NCBI GenBank assembly: GCA_038230975.1
Contig: JBBRMF010000001.1
Coordinates: forward strand, 1 to 64,000
DNA from: JANXVV01 sp038230975
Lineage (GTDB): Bacteria > Planctomycetota > Phycisphaerae > Tepidisphaerales > Tepidisphaeraceae
Direction: 5' to 3'
DNA length: 64,000 nucleotides
Shown: one piece after another, positions 34,738 through 43,552 of the stretch
Layout: each line of letters opens with the position of its first letter
How positions within the stretch are numbered: the first letter of the stretch is position 1
Made by a program: the position numbers and the translations under genes
Notes under the pieces: model-generated
The model's input: only the letters and a program-made list of their open reading frames with translations
Told to the model about the DNA's origin: nothing
Databases searched by the model: none

Positions 34738-35064
34738 CGCGGCTCCCTTCAAAATCCATGGGTCAATCTACTTTGGCGAATTATAGGCGGAGCCAGCCGG
34801 GACGCCAGCGCAGCGCCGGTTTGAGGCGTGACCAAACTTCCGGGCAAGTTCAAAATACAACCCGGCGACGCGGAGTTTTTGGAGACAGAGCGGAGGGGGA
34901 GCAAGTTAAGACACCGTTCTTGATGGCCGAACCTTCACTTTCCTCGTGGATTCACGGCTTTAGTCTCCGAAGTATTCGGGTTGCATTTTTGCCGCCCGGA
35001 TACCGCAATGCTGCATACGCCCCGGAAGTTTGGGTACACCGTTGAGTTGAGCGTGCTTAATAAA
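34738..35064. other. Intergenic stretch, nothing recognised
   Basis: This gap lies upstream of the M16 subunit gene. A 95-codon plus-strand frame inside it has a random composition and no ribosome site, so I do not call it. No clear palindrome is present. Confidence 0.4.
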
Positions 35065-35751
35065 CTAAATAATTCCCAGTCGTCGGCAGACCCACACGCC
35101 TACTGCCGTGGCGGCAAGTGTCAGCAAAATGTACATGATTCGTTTCAATCGTCGTGGAAACAGAAATCGATTGATCTGAAATTGAATCACGGGTCGAGCG
35201 ATTTCCAGCGGTGGGGCGAGGTGATGGTAAATCTTTGCGAATAAATCAAGCATGGGGGCGAGCTGGCCACCGGTAATCGATTCAAGATGAAGCGTGGCGA
35301 CGCGAAGATGGTTGGCGGCGGCCTCGGCGGAGCAGTCCATTGCCACCCCTAGATAGCGAGGGTTCAGATGTTCGCCGTGATTCAGCACGATGGCCTCACG
35401 CTGCTGCACGGGCATGGCACGAAGAGCACGGATGAAGGCGGTGTACTGGGGATTCGGTGTCTCTGTAATGGACAGGGGATCGATATTCGAAGCAATTCCA
35501 TCATGACGGCGGGTTTCCAAAACGGTGTAGTGATAAAACCACCGATCGGCAGCACTGTCATCGCGCCATTTGGGGATGGCTGGCAACGCCCGGGACATCA
35601 CGCGATAAATAACCTCACCGGCGGCGTTCTGGTTTCCGCAAAGAGCAAACGCCATCCGATGAACCGTTGGATAGTAGTTTTCCAAAAGTGATCGAATGGC
35701 TATGGCCCGGTGCTTTTGAGCTTGTGGAAGGGGTGAGGCAATATCAGGCAT
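35065..35751 (-). CDS. ECF sigma-factor-like protein with C-terminal membrane helix
   Basis: This 228-residue protein looks like a divergent ECF sigma factor. Region 2-like sequence runs from about residue 22 (LLENYYPTVHRMAFALCGNQ), and a region 4-like helix-turn-helix lies near 107-155 (LRAMPVQQREAIVLNHGEHL, then CSAEAAANHLRVATLHLE). The last 30 residues form a membrane helix (IMYILLTLAATAVGVWVCRRL), which normal sigma factors lack. It may be held at the membrane until cut, or have lost sigma function. The adaptor gene is divergent, 96 bases away. Confidence 0.6.
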   Translation of the reverse strand: MPDIASPLPQAQKHRAIAIRSLLENYYPTVHRMAFALCGNQNAAGEVIYRVMSRALPAIPKWRDDSAADRWFYHYTVLETRRHDGIASNIDPLSITETPNPQYTAFIRALRAMPVQQREAIVLNHGEHLNPRYLGVAMDCSAEAAANHLRVATLHLESITGGQLAPMLDLFAKIYHHLAPPLEIARPVIQFQINRFLFPRRLKRIMYILLTLAATAVGVWVCRRLGII

Positions 35752-35847
35752 GATGACAGTTTAACATTATCAGGCGCGATTCGTTTCCGATTGACAACTC
35801 TTTGATGGCAAGTCACTCTAATTTGGGCATTTTTCGGAGATCTCATC

Positions 35848-37308
35848 TTGAAGGCAATTTCTACTTCCGTATTACTCGCGTTGATTTCGATGGGGGCCGG
35901 TGTTTTGTGCGCGGAGACGAGCGTCACGGCGACCCGTCCGGCGGCAACTCAGGCGGCTGCAACCACGGCCGTTGCAACCAGCAGGGCAAAACTCGGTGAA
36001 ATCTCACTTAAATTTGAAAGCACGGGCTATTTCGAGGCAGTTGATCCGACCGAGATTCGGCTGCGTTTGAAGACCTATGTGGGTGATCTGACGATCAACG
36101 CCATCGCTGCCAATGGATCGGCCGTGAAGAAGGGGGATGTTCTCCTCCAAATTGACTCCATTCCGCTCAAGAAACAACTGGCGGTGGCGGAGAATGATCT
36201 CGTAGCAGCCCAAGCCAATCTGGACAAGTCGGAAGCGGATTTCAAGCTGTCAGAGGCCTCTGAAGCATTGGTGCTGAAATCTCAGCTAAACGCGGTGGCC
36301 GATGCGGAGAGTGCGGTCACCTGGTGGGAACAAGTCGATGGCCCGCAATTGCTCAAAAGCTGGGAACTGCAGGCCAAGCAATTCAAAGATAATGTGGATG
36401 ATCGAACCGATGAATTGGACCAATTGAAGAAGATGTATAAGACCGAAGAATTGACCAGTGCGACGGCGGACATCGTCGTCAAACGGGCGGTGCGCGGTTT
36501 GGAACAGGCGCAGATTCAATTGGGCATGGAAAAGGATCGCGTCAAAAAGAATCTGGCCACCTACTACCCCGTATCCAAGCGGGCCGTCACCGACGCTTTG
36601 CAGCGCGCCAAGCAGGCATTGGCTACGCTGGAGGTTGCCCAGATTCATGTGCGATCGCAGTGGACAACCATCCGCTTCACTTCGCGCACGGCGTTTGAAA
36701 CGGCCACGATGAAGATCACCGAACTGAAGGGGGATCTGGAAAAGTTAACCGTCACCGCCCCGATGGATGGGGTCATCTGGTTCGGACAAGCCACCCTGGG
36801 CAACTGGCAGGGGGGCGACGTAAAAACGCTGCGCATCGGTGAGAAAGTGACGGCTCAGGCGGTTCTAATGACCTTGTGTACCCCCGGTAAAATGCGGGTG
36901 GTCGCCGACTTGGCCGAGGGAAAGTATTTCTCGGTACCGTCAGGGACGAACGCAACGATCACGCCCTTGTCATTTCCGGAAATCCGGATCCAGGGGAAAT
37001 GTGAAACCGCCCCGCGGACGGCGGTCGTGACACCAACCGGGCCTGTCTATCCGATGGCGATCACCGTCGGTGAGGTGGACAAACGACTCATTCCCGGCCT
37101 GAAGGCAACTATTCAAATCGATGTGTCACCGTTGACGAAGGTCCTGCTGGTTCCGAGCAGCGCGATCGCGAACGGCGTCGTGTGGACTCGGGAAAATGGC
37201 GAGGAGAAAAAGAAAAATATCGTCGCCGGACATACGGATGGAAAATCCACGGAAATTGTCGGCGGGTTGACCGAAGGCGACGAAGTTCTGACGCAGGGCA
37301 AGCCATGA
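35848..37308 (+). CDS. HlyD-like periplasmic adaptor protein
   Basis: This 486-residue secreted protein has a signal peptide (MKAISTSVLLALISMGAGVLCA). A lipoyl-like half (VKKGDVLLQIDSIPLKKQL) is followed by a long coiled coil of about 200 residues, the second lipoyl half (KLTVTAPMDGVIWFGQ) and beta-barrel domains ending in VPSSAIANGVVW...VVGGLTEGDEVLTQG. This is the layout of membrane-fusion proteins of RND or ABC exporters. No inner-membrane pump is adjacent. The start is a TTG with GGAG eight bases upstream. It overlaps the next gene by four bases (ATGA). Confidence 0.82.
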   Translation: MKAISTSVLLALISMGAGVLCAETSVTATRPAATQAAATTAVATSRAKLGEISLKFESTGYFEAVDPTEIRLRLKTYVGDLTINAIAANGSAVKKGDVLLQIDSIPLKKQLAVAENDLVAAQANLDKSEADFKLSEASEALVLKSQLNAVADAESAVTWWEQVDGPQLLKSWELQAKQFKDNVDDRTDELDQLKKMYKTEELTSATADIVVKRAVRGLEQAQIQLGMEKDRVKKNLATYYPVSKRAVTDALQRAKQALATLEVAQIHVRSQWTTIRFTSRTAFETATMKITELKGDLEKLTVTAPMDGVIWFGQATLGNWQGGDVKTLRIGEKVTAQAVLMTLCTPGKMRVVADLAEGKYFSVPSGTNATITPLSFPEIRIQGKCETAPRTAVVTPTGPVYPMAITVGEVDKRLIPGLKATIQIDVSPLTKVLLVPSSAIANGVVWTRENGEEKKKNIVAGHTDGKSTEIVGGLTEGDEVLTQGKP

Positions 37309-38516
37309 ATGATCTACGCCAACAGCACGTTTTGAACGAGTTTCCGAAGGTGACGACGTGGAGGAGAAGTTCGATCGTTTCTTGCGGGATGCGATTTTGC
37401 ACCGTGCTCTGTGTACTTTTCCTTGGCGCATCGGGTTGTGCGAATTCCCATCCGGTCCTCTTGGCGACGGAACTTGAAAAGCCCACGACTCAACCCGGCA
37501 GTCAATTCGATGATGCGATCGCCAGTGGAGTTGCATTCCTGATCAAATCCCAAAATCCGGATGGCTCATGGGGCACCGGGTTGGAGACACGCGGCACGGA
37601 AATTTATTCAATGGTGCCTGGTTCCCATGATGCGTTCCGTATCGGCACGACCGCCTTATGCGTGATGGCCTTGCGGGAAGTTGGAGAGAAACCCGCACAT
37701 GCGAAAGGCGTCGAATTTCTCGTGAGTTGTCAGGAAGCTCGCCGGGACGATGCAGAACTTTTGTATAACACGTGGGCGCATATCTATGCGTTGCAAGCGT
37801 TGGTTGAAGAGCTCCAATCCGGCCCAAATCCGCGCATCGAGGCGGCGGCGAAAAAAAGCCTGAAATCCCTGACGCAATACGCGACCTATATCGGCGGGTG
37901 GAATTACTACGATTTTCAGGGTCATACGCAGGCGCCAAGCATGGGGCCCACCAGTTTCGGCACGGCGGCGGGTCTCGTTGCGCTGCGCGAGGCGCAGTCG
38001 GTGGGGATCGAACTTCCACCCCGCCTTGTGGAGTTTTCATTGCGGCGGCTTGAACAAATGCGGCTTCCGAACGGATTCTTTCTGTACGGCTCTGACTATA
38101 AATACCATCCCCGCCAGCCGGCCAATACCGAACGCGGCGCGGTAGGGCGGACTCAACCTTCAAATTACGCGCTATGGATGTGGAAATCGCCGGTGGCTAC
38201 CGAAGGGCGAATTCGTGCGGGGCTTGATGCCTTCCAGACCGATCACGCGTTTCTGGAAATGGGACGAAAACGACCCTTCCCGCACGAGTCGTGGTATCAA
38301 ACTTCCGGATATTATTATTATTTTGATCACTATTATGCGGCCCGTCTGCTGGAGGCCATGCCGACGAGCGAGCGGGCGAAGTACGCGAAGCAGATCGCTT
38401 CCGGGGTGATCCCGCATCAGGAACCAGACGGTTCCTGGTGGGATTACGCGATGTGGGACTACCACAAACCCTATGGGACGGCGTTTGCGGTGATGACGTT
38501 GCTGAGGTGCAAATAA
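37305..38516 (+). CDS. Lipoprotein with prenyltransferase/squalene-cyclase-like toroid
   Basis: This protein of 403 residues from the coupled ATG has an alternative start at 37389 that gives a lipoprotein leader ending GASGC. The rest is an alpha-alpha toroid of the prenyltransferase/squalene-oxidase repeat class: QNPDGSWGTG near the start and QEPDGSWWDY near the end are QW-type motifs, with GGWNYYDF and aromatic clusters between. No cyclase DXDD motif is seen, so it is probably a binding or scaffold protein. Its ATG overlaps the adaptor stop (ATGA), so the two are translationally coupled and likely work together. Confidence 0.75.
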   Translation: MNDLRQQHVLNEFPKVTTWRRSSIVSCGMRFCTVLCVLFLGASGCANSHPVLLATELEKPTTQPGSQFDDAIASGVAFLIKSQNPDGSWGTGLETRGTEIYSMVPGSHDAFRIGTTALCVMALREVGEKPAHAKGVEFLVSCQEARRDDAELLYNTWAHIYALQALVEELQSGPNPRIEAAAKKSLKSLTQYATYIGGWNYYDFQGHTQAPSMGPTSFGTAAGLVALREAQSVGIELPPRLVEFSLRRLEQMRLPNGFFLYGSDYKYHPRQPANTERGAVGRTQPSNYALWMWKSPVATEGRIRAGLDAFQTDHAFLEMGRKRPFPHESWYQTSGYYYYFDHYYAARLLEAMPTSERAKYAKQIASGVIPHQEPDGSWWDYAMWDYHKPYGTAFAVMTLLRCK

Positions 38517-38601
38517 ATTCTATTAAATCGCAAAGTTCCGACGAATCTGCATCAACTCTAAGAAACGCGAGAAAATTCCGCTTCACATAAACTTTGCGGA
38601 C

Positions 38602-38629
38602 TTGACTTCTAAAACGTTATCGTTATCTT
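38602..38629 (+). promoter_or_regulatory. Likely promoter of the ribosomal cluster
   Basis: TTGACT, a 16-base spacer and TATCTT, about 90 bases upstream of rpsJ. It is the best sigma-70-like match in the gap 38517-38720. Confidence 0.5.
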
Positions 38630-38671
38630 CTCCCCTCCCGTTGACGACAGAGGATTGATCAGTGCAGTAGC

Positions 38672-38704
38672 CCTGACGCTCTCCCTTGAATGACCAACGT
38701 CAGG
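38672..38704 (+). promoter_or_regulatory. Leader hairpin before rpsJ
   Basis: CCTGACG pairs with CGTCAGG around a 19-base loop, ending 16 bases before the rpsJ ATG. It could be a ribosomal-protein autoregulation site; this is inference. Confidence 0.4.
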
Positions 38705-38720
38705 CGACTGGAAAATCATT

Positions 38721-39029
38721 ATGAACGGCGATCGGATTCGAATTCGGATGGAAGCGTACGATCATCGTGCCTTGGACGCATCGGCGAAAGAAATCGTCGA
38801 TCATGCCAAGCGCACGAATGCCCGTGTTTGTGGGCCAATCCCGATGCCCACGCGGGTTGAACGATATACGGTGTTGCGCAGCCCGCACATCGACAAGAAA
38901 TCTCGCGAACAGTTCGAAATGCGAACGCACAAGCGTGTGATCGACATTTTTGAACCCACGGCCCGCACGATCGAGGCGCTGAATCGCCTCGTTGTTCCTG
39001 CCGGTGTGTTTGTGAAGATCAAGGCCTGA
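38721..39029 (+). CDS. rpsJ: Ribosomal protein S10
   Basis: This 102-residue 30S head protein is also the transcription factor NusE. It begins [20 protein letters not shown] and contains [22 protein letters not shown] (split) and [10 protein letters not shown]. Length is normal. It is the first gene of the S10 cluster here; rpsL, rpsG and fusA, which often precede it, are not in the window. A 213-base structured gap separates it from rplC. Confidence 0.97.
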   Translation: MNGDRIRIRMEAYDHRALDASAKEIVDHAKRTNARVCGPIPMPTRVERYTVLRSPHIDKKSREQFEMRTHKRVIDIFEPTARTIEALNRLVVPAGVFVKIKA

Positions 39030-39242
39030 TAAATTTTTTGATTCCAGTAAGTCCTCCGGACTGCGGGGTTCATCCAAGAACCCAATTCCCCTAAAAATGG
39101 GGCGCGTGTCCCGGAGATTCTGTCGACGTGTTTTGGCCGTGACGGTAACGTTTTGGCGACATGGCGGCGAAGCGATTGAAAACTCTATAGGAGAGATACG
39201 AGTCGGAGTTGTTGTTAAACTCTCACTCCTCTGTCTAAACCG
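39030..39242 (+). promoter_or_regulatory. Structured spacer between rpsJ and rplC
   Basis: Several small hairpins lie in series: GTCCTCCGGAC, GGGTTCATCCAAGAACCC and CCCCTAAAAATGGGG. They are followed by AGGAGAGATACGAG and a weak pair GGAGTT/AACTC. At 213 bases it is the longest gap in the cluster and has none of the GTCAGTTG repeats. A regulatory leader for the downstream genes is possible. Confidence 0.4.
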
Positions 39243-39920
39243 ATGAACCAAGCCCTATTAGGCAAGAAAATTGGCATGACCCGCATCTACAACGACAAGG
39301 GTGCAATTATCCCTGTCACCGTTGTGCAGGCCGGTCCGTGTACCGTCACCCAGGTGAAATCGGTCGAAGGCAAAGACGGTTATAATGCCATTCAGTTCGG
39401 TTTTGAAGAATGCAAGGCCAAGTTCAGCACTCAGCCGCTCATCGGCCATTCCGCCAAGGCGGGTATTGGTCCTCAACGACATTTCGCGGAAGCCCGCCAA
39501 AACGGGAAGCCCGAGCACGAGCTTGGTGCAATTCTTACAGTTAATATTTTCGATGGCGTTGCATTTGTCGACGTCATCGGTGTTAGCAAAGGCAAGGGAT
39601 TTGCCGGCGTTATGAAGCGCCATCACTTCGGTGGTCAGTGCGCCTCGCACGGTACGGAACGTAAGCATCGATCACCGGGTTCAATCGCATCCCGCGCCAC
39701 TTGGCGTGGTCAGAGCGGTAAGCCCAAAAAGGGTGTTCGCATGGCCGGGCACATGGGCAGCGATCAAGTCACGACGCGCAATCATCCCCTCGTCCGCATC
39801 GATCTCGAAAATAACCTGCTATTAATTAAAGGAGCCCTGCCCGGACCAAACGGCGGGCTTCTTTACGTTAGGAAGAGCAAAACGGCCCGCATCCGCATCG
39901 CCGACGTGAAGAAGAAATGA
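39243..39920 (+). CDS. rplC: Ribosomal protein L3
   Basis: This 225-residue 50S protein lies near the peptidyl-transferase entrance. Its sequence opens ALLGKKIGMTRIYNDKGAII and has the family core GVSKGKGFAGVMKRHHFGGQ and AGHMGSDQVTTRN. Length is normal. It is followed by the first GTCAGT-type inverted repeat. Confidence 0.97.
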   Translation: MNQALLGKKIGMTRIYNDKGAIIPVTVVQAGPCTVTQVKSVEGKDGYNAIQFGFEECKAKFSTQPLIGHSAKAGIGPQRHFAEARQNGKPEHELGAILTVNIFDGVAFVDVIGVSKGKGFAGVMKRHHFGGQCASHGTERKHRSPGSIASRATWRGQSGKPKKGVRMAGHMGSDQVTTRNHPLVRIDLENNLLLIKGALPGPNGGLLYVRKSKTARIRIADVKKK

Positions 39921-39923
39921 TTT

Positions 39924-40005
39924 GTCAGTGGTCAGGGATTCGTTGTCAGTTGTTAAAGACGACGGACCCAACAAGAAACAACTGACGACCGACGACTGAC
40001 AACTG
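39924..40005 (+). repeat. S10-cluster intercistronic repeat 1 (rplC-rplD)
   Basis: GTCAGTGGTCAGGGATTCGT TGTCAGTTGTT is mirrored by AACAACTGACGACCGACGAC TGACAACTG around about 20 bases. It fills the whole gap. Confidence 0.88.
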
Positions 40006-40008
40006 GCA

Positions 40009-40635
40009 ATGGATAAAGTCATGATCGAAGTTTCTGTATACAACATTAGCGGCCAAGAGATTGAAAAAATCCAGGTCGACGAAGCGAAGCTCGGTGGTGA
40101 GGTTCGCAAAAATCTCCTCAAGCAAGCGCTCGTGATGTATCACGCCAATCAACGGCAAGGTACTGTCCGCACGCTCGCCCGCGGTGAGGTCGAAGGTTCG
40201 ACTCGCAAGATCTTCCGCCAAAAGGGCACCGGCAATGCTCGCCAGGGTGCCATCCGCCAGCCGGTTCGCGTTGGTGGTGGTCATGCCAAGCAGAAGCGAC
40301 CGAAAGATTGGCGTCAGGCTCTGCCGAAGAAGGCCCGTCGTCTCGCGACAAGCAGTGCCATCTTGCTGAAGCTTCAGGCCAAAGAAGTCAAGGTTGTTGA
40401 CGATTTCAAGATCGACAAAGCCAAGACCAAGCAGATGGTTGCGGTTTACAAGGCGTTGGGCATTGACCGTAGTTGCCTGTTTGCCCTTGACGGTAAGAAC
40501 GAAGCGTTGGAGAAGTCGGCTCGAAACATCGATCGCACGACATTGACGACTGTGTCGCAGCTCAATGCCTGGGACATTCTGCGAAACCGAACATTGCTAA
40601 TGACCAAGGCCGGCCTTCAACAGATTTTGGCGTAA
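40009..40635 (+). CDS. rplD: Ribosomal protein L4
   Basis: This 208-residue 50S exit-tunnel protein has the conserved extended loop GSTRKIFRQKGTGNARQGAI and GGGHAKQKRPKDWRQALPKK. In many bacteria L4 represses the S10 operon; whether that holds here is unknown. The ATG is MDKVMIEVSVYN; a second Met at residue 5 is also possible. There is no ribosome site between the repeat and the start. Confidence 0.96.
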   Translation: MDKVMIEVSVYNISGQEIEKIQVDEAKLGGEVRKNLLKQALVMYHANQRQGTVRTLARGEVEGSTRKIFRQKGTGNARQGAIRQPVRVGGGHAKQKRPKDWRQALPKKARRLATSSAILLKLQAKEVKVVDDFKIDKAKTKQMVAVYKALGIDRSCLFALDGKNEALEKSARNIDRTTLTTVSQLNAWDILRNRTLLMTKAGLQQILA

Positions 40636-40640
40636 TGAAT

Positions 40641-40714
40641 GTCCGCCGTAAGTGGTCGGTTGTCAGTTGTAAAAACTGATGCCTTACCCCTGACAACGGA
40701 CGACTGACCACGGA
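40641..40714 (+). repeat. S10-cluster intercistronic repeat 2 (rplD-rplW)
   Basis: GTCCGCCGTAAGTGGTCGGT TGTCAGTTGT is mirrored by TGACAACGGACGACTGACCA CGGA. The arms are less perfect than in copy 1. Confidence 0.85.
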
Positions 40715-40723
40715 TAAAAGAAC

Positions 40724-41002
40724 ATGGACAACCTGAACATCATCATTAAGCCGCTCGTGACTGAAAAGAGCACGCATCAACAGGCCACTCGTAACGCGTA
40801 CGCGTTCGAGGTGCATGCCGGGGCCAACAAGCATCAGATTAAGGATGCGGTTCAGGCTTTGTACAACGTGAAAGTGGTTGATGTCCGAACAATGACCCGC
40901 AAGGGTAAACCGCGACGATCGCGAAATAAGATGACCAAGACCAGCGACTGGAAGCGTGCAGTGGTGGTTTTGGACGAGAACTCACGAATTGATTTGTTCT
41001 AA
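40724..41002 (+). CDS. rplW: Ribosomal protein L23
   Basis: This 92-residue 50S protein lies at the exit-tunnel mouth and docks SRP and trigger factor. Markers are IIKPLVTEKSTHQQ, YAFEVHAGANKHQIKDAVQ and VDVRTMTRKGKPRRSRNK. Length is normal. Confidence 0.96.
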   Translation: MDNLNIIIKPLVTEKSTHQQATRNAYAFEVHAGANKHQIKDAVQALYNVKVVDVRTMTRKGKPRRSRNKMTKTSDWKRAVVVLDENSRIDLF

Positions 41003-41005
41003 GAC

Positions 41006-41090
41006 GTCAGTTGTCAGTAGTCCGTTGTCAATTGGAAGACACCGGATTGCATCGCGGGAATTAACAACTGACAACGGACCACCGACTGTG
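41006..41090 (+). repeat. S10-cluster intercistronic repeat 3 (rplW-rplB)
   Basis: GTCAGTTGTCAGTAGTCCGT TGTCAATT is mirrored by TTAACAACTGACAACGGACC ACCGACTG around about 30 bases. Confidence 0.88.
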
Positions 41091-41100
41091 GACAAGACTT

Positions 41101-41967
41101 ATGGCAATTAAATATTACAACCCGACATCACCTGGCCGACGTGCCGGTAGCGTCATCGACTACAAAGCTGTTTTGACGAAGTTCAAACCGGAAAAGTCTT
41201 TGACCGTCGGCCAACGCCGCGCGAACGGCCGTAACCATCACGGTGTCATCACCGCCAAGCACACTGGTGGTGGCAATAAGCGTCTGTATCGTCTGGTTGA
41301 TTTCAAGCGGCAGAAAGACGGCATCGTCGCCAATGTCGAAGCGATCGAGTATGATCCTAATCGCAGCTGCTTTATCGCTCTCATCAAATACGAAGATGGC
41401 GAAAAGTCCTATATCCTTGCTCCTAATGGGATCAAGGTTGGTGCGAAGGTCATCAGCGGTCCGTCGGTCGAACCGGAACTTGGCAATTGCATGCCGTTGT
41501 CCGCGATTCCCGGTGGTCTGGAAATTCACAATATTGAAATGAACCCCGGCCAGGGTGCCAAGTTGGTTCGATCCGCCGGTGGCGTTGCCCGCTTGAGTGC
41601 CAAGGAAGGTGAATGGTCCGTGATCATTCTTCCATCCGGTGAAATGCGGCGAATCAAGAGCAAGTGCCGCGCAACGATTGGTCAGATCGGAAATCTCGAT
41701 TGGATCAATGTCAGCATCGGCAAGGCTGGTCGTAGCCGTCACATGGGTATCCGTCCGCACACCCGTGCCAAGGCGATGAATCCGATCGACCATCCGCTGG
41801 GTGGTGGTGAAGGCCGTTCAAACGGCGGTCGACATCCGGTGAGCAAGACCGGTGTACCGGCCAAGGGTGGTATCACCCGTAGCCCACGAGCACAGAGCGA
41901 AAAGTTGATTCTTCGCCGCCGTGCCTTCGGTCCGTTCCAGCAACGTCCGCGAACTGTGAATTCCTAA
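41101..41967 (+). CDS. rplB: Ribosomal protein L2
   Basis: This 288-residue 50S protein at the peptidyl-transferase centre has NGRNHHGVITAKHTGGGNKR near the start. The functional histidine segment near the end reads NPIDHPLGGGEGRSNGGRHP. It is slightly longer than the usual 275 residues, mainly at the C-terminus. Confidence 0.97.
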   Translation: MAIKYYNPTSPGRRAGSVIDYKAVLTKFKPEKSLTVGQRRANGRNHHGVITAKHTGGGNKRLYRLVDFKRQKDGIVANVEAIEYDPNRSCFIALIKYEDGEKSYILAPNGIKVGAKVISGPSVEPELGNCMPLSAIPGGLEIHNIEMNPGQGAKLVRSAGGVARLSAKEGEWSVIILPSGEMRRIKSKCRATIGQIGNLDWINVSIGKAGRSRHMGIRPHTRAKAMNPIDHPLGGGEGRSNGGRHPVSKTGVPAKGGITRSPRAQSEKLILRRRAFGPFQQRPRTVNS

Positions 41968-41971
41968 GAGA

Positions 41972-42058
41972 GTCCGTAGTCAGTGGTCCGTTGTCAGTTG
42001 TAAAGACGGCGGCATAAGTGAAATGAACAACTGACGACGGACAACTGACAACTGACAA
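41972..42058 (+). repeat. S10-cluster intercistronic repeat 4 (rplB-rpsS)
   Basis: GTCCGTAGTCAGTGGTCCGT TGTCAGTTGT is mirrored by ACAACTGACGACGGACAACT GACAACTGAC. This is the clearest example of the repeat. Confidence 0.9.
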
Positions 42059-42066
42059 GGTAAACC

Positions 42067-42351
42067 ATGAGCCGTAGCGCTAAAAAAGGTCCGTTCGTCG
42101 ACGAGAAGCTTTTCAAGAAGGTCTCGAAGTTGAATGAGAATCGGGCCAAGCAGCCCATCAAGACATGGGCCCGCGCGTGCACGATCACGCCTGAGTTCGT
42201 GGGCCATACGTTTGAAGTTCATAACGGCAACAAGTTTTTGAAGGTGTTCGTTCAGGAAGACATGGTTGGGCCTAAGCTCGGTGAGTTTTCCCCGACCCGT
42301 ACGTTCCGTGGGCACAGTGGCAAAAAGGCTGATGCTCCGGGCGCCAAGTAA
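42067..42351 (+). CDS. rpsS: Ribosomal protein S19
   Basis: This 94-residue 30S head protein has [18 protein letters not shown] at the start, [20 protein letters not shown] and the tail [17 protein letters not shown]. Length is normal. The 63-base gap to rplV lacks the intercistronic repeat. Confidence 0.97.
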   Translation: MSRSAKKGPFVDEKLFKKVSKLNENRAKQPIKTWARACTITPEFVGHTFEVHNGNKFLKVFVQEDMVGPKLGEFSPTRTFRGHSGKKADAPGAK

Positions 42352-42414
42352 TCGGAATTAAGAATCGTCTGAAGAACGCCGAGTGCCGGTTTGGCATTCT
42401 GCACTGAGGTTTAA

Positions 42415-42759
42415 ATGTCTTTCCAAGCATCACACCGGTTTGCCCGAATCTCACCGCGAAAAGCGCGGTTGGTGATGAATCTGATCAAGGGTCGCGACGT
42501 CGATGACGCGCTGACTGTCTTGCGATTCAACAAGCAGCGCTCGGCCGTCCTGATCAGCAAGGTCGTTCGTTCGGCGGTGGCCAATGCCGGTGAACAGGAA
42601 GCGAATACGAACACGCTGTATGTCAGCCGCGCCTACGCCGATCCAGGTCCGGTCGTCAAGCGTTTCCAACCGAAGGATCGAGGCAAAGCGTACGAGATCA
42701 AGAAGCGCACCAGCCACCTGGTGGTTGAGCTGGGCGAACGGGACAAGCTCGGTCGGTAA
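42415..42759 (+). CDS. rplV: Ribosomal protein L22
   Basis: This 114-residue 50S exit-tunnel protein contains ARISPRKARLVMNLIKGRDV and the tunnel loop region ADPGPVVKRFQPKDRGKAYE followed by IKKRTSHLVVEL. Only 25 bases separate it from rpsC. Confidence 0.96.
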   Translation: MSFQASHRFARISPRKARLVMNLIKGRDVDDALTVLRFNKQRSAVLISKVVRSAVANAGEQEANTNTLYVSRAYADPGPVVKRFQPKDRGKAYEIKKRTSHLVVELGERDKLGR

Positions 42760-42784
42760 GTTTTAACAGAAATCAGAGCGCTTT

Positions 42785-43483
42785 ATGGGTCAGAAAGTAA
42801 ACCCTGTTGGTTTTCGAGTTGGGATCACAGAAGATTGGCGATCCCGCTGGTACGCCCCGAAGGCGGCGTACGGTGACTTCCTCGGTGAGGATTTCAAGAT
42901 TCGCCGTCATGTGGATGCGAAACTCAATCGCAAGCCTCCTTTCGCCGCCGTCGCCGAAGTGAATATCGAGCGGACGCGCGAAGAAGTGACTGTGACCTTG
43001 AGAACCGCTCGCCCCGGTCTGGTCATCGGGCCCAAGGGTGCCGAGGTCGACAAGCTTCGTGAAGAACTTGAAGATCTGATCAAGCGTAAAGTGGCTCCGA
43101 TTAAAGTGATCGAGATCAAGAACCCGGCCCTGAACGCCCAACTGGTGGCTGAGTCGGTCGCCGAACAGTTGAAGAAGCGAGCCGCTTTCCGTCGCGTGCT
43201 GAAACAGCGCAACGAGGAAACGATGGGCTCGGGAGCCAAGGGAATCAAGATCGTCGTCAGCGGTCGCCTGGGTGGTGCTGAAATCGCCCGAAGCGAAGTG
43301 ACGACGGTTGGATCGGTTCCGCTGACGACCCTCCAGGAGAACATCGACTACGGTGTCGCGACGGCAATGACCACCTTCGGCACGATCGGCGTGAAGGTAT
43401 GGATTTACCGTGGGATCTATGGCGAAACGGTGGAAGACACCGACGCCCGACCCGGTGGCGCCCCGCGTCGCGGTCGACGATGA
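42785..43483 (+). CDS. rpsC: Ribosomal protein S3
   Basis: This 232-residue 30S protein lies at the mRNA entry site and has KH-domain and C-terminal motifs. It shows MGQKVNPVGFRVGITEDWRS, the KH segment PGLVIGPKGAEVDKLREEL and GAKGIKIVVSGRLGGAEIAR. Length is normal. Confidence 0.97.
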   Translation: MGQKVNPVGFRVGITEDWRSRWYAPKAAYGDFLGEDFKIRRHVDAKLNRKPPFAAVAEVNIERTREEVTVTLRTARPGLVIGPKGAEVDKLREELEDLIKRKVAPIKVIEIKNPALNAQLVAESVAEQLKKRAAFRRVLKQRNEETMGSGAKGIKIVVSGRLGGAEIARSEVTTVGSVPLTTLQENIDYGVATAMTTFGTIGVKVWIYRGIYGETVEDTDARPGGAPRRGRR

Positions 43484-43502
43484 TATTTAATGGTTCGTTT
43501 TC

Positions 43503-43533
43503 ACCACTGATAACGGACCACTGACAACGGACA
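43503..43533 (+). repeat. S10-cluster intercistronic repeat, half copy (rpsC-rplP)
   Basis: Only the right arm, ACCACTGATAACGGACCACT GACAACGGACA, is present. The left arm is missing, so no long hairpin forms. Confidence 0.8.
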
Positions 43534-43552
43534 GTTTAGGTTTAGGTGACTT

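Noticed and set aside
34758..35045. 95-codon frame in the gap after the M16 gene
   Set aside because: No ribosome site or family resemblance; the amino-acid make-up looks like untranslated sequence.
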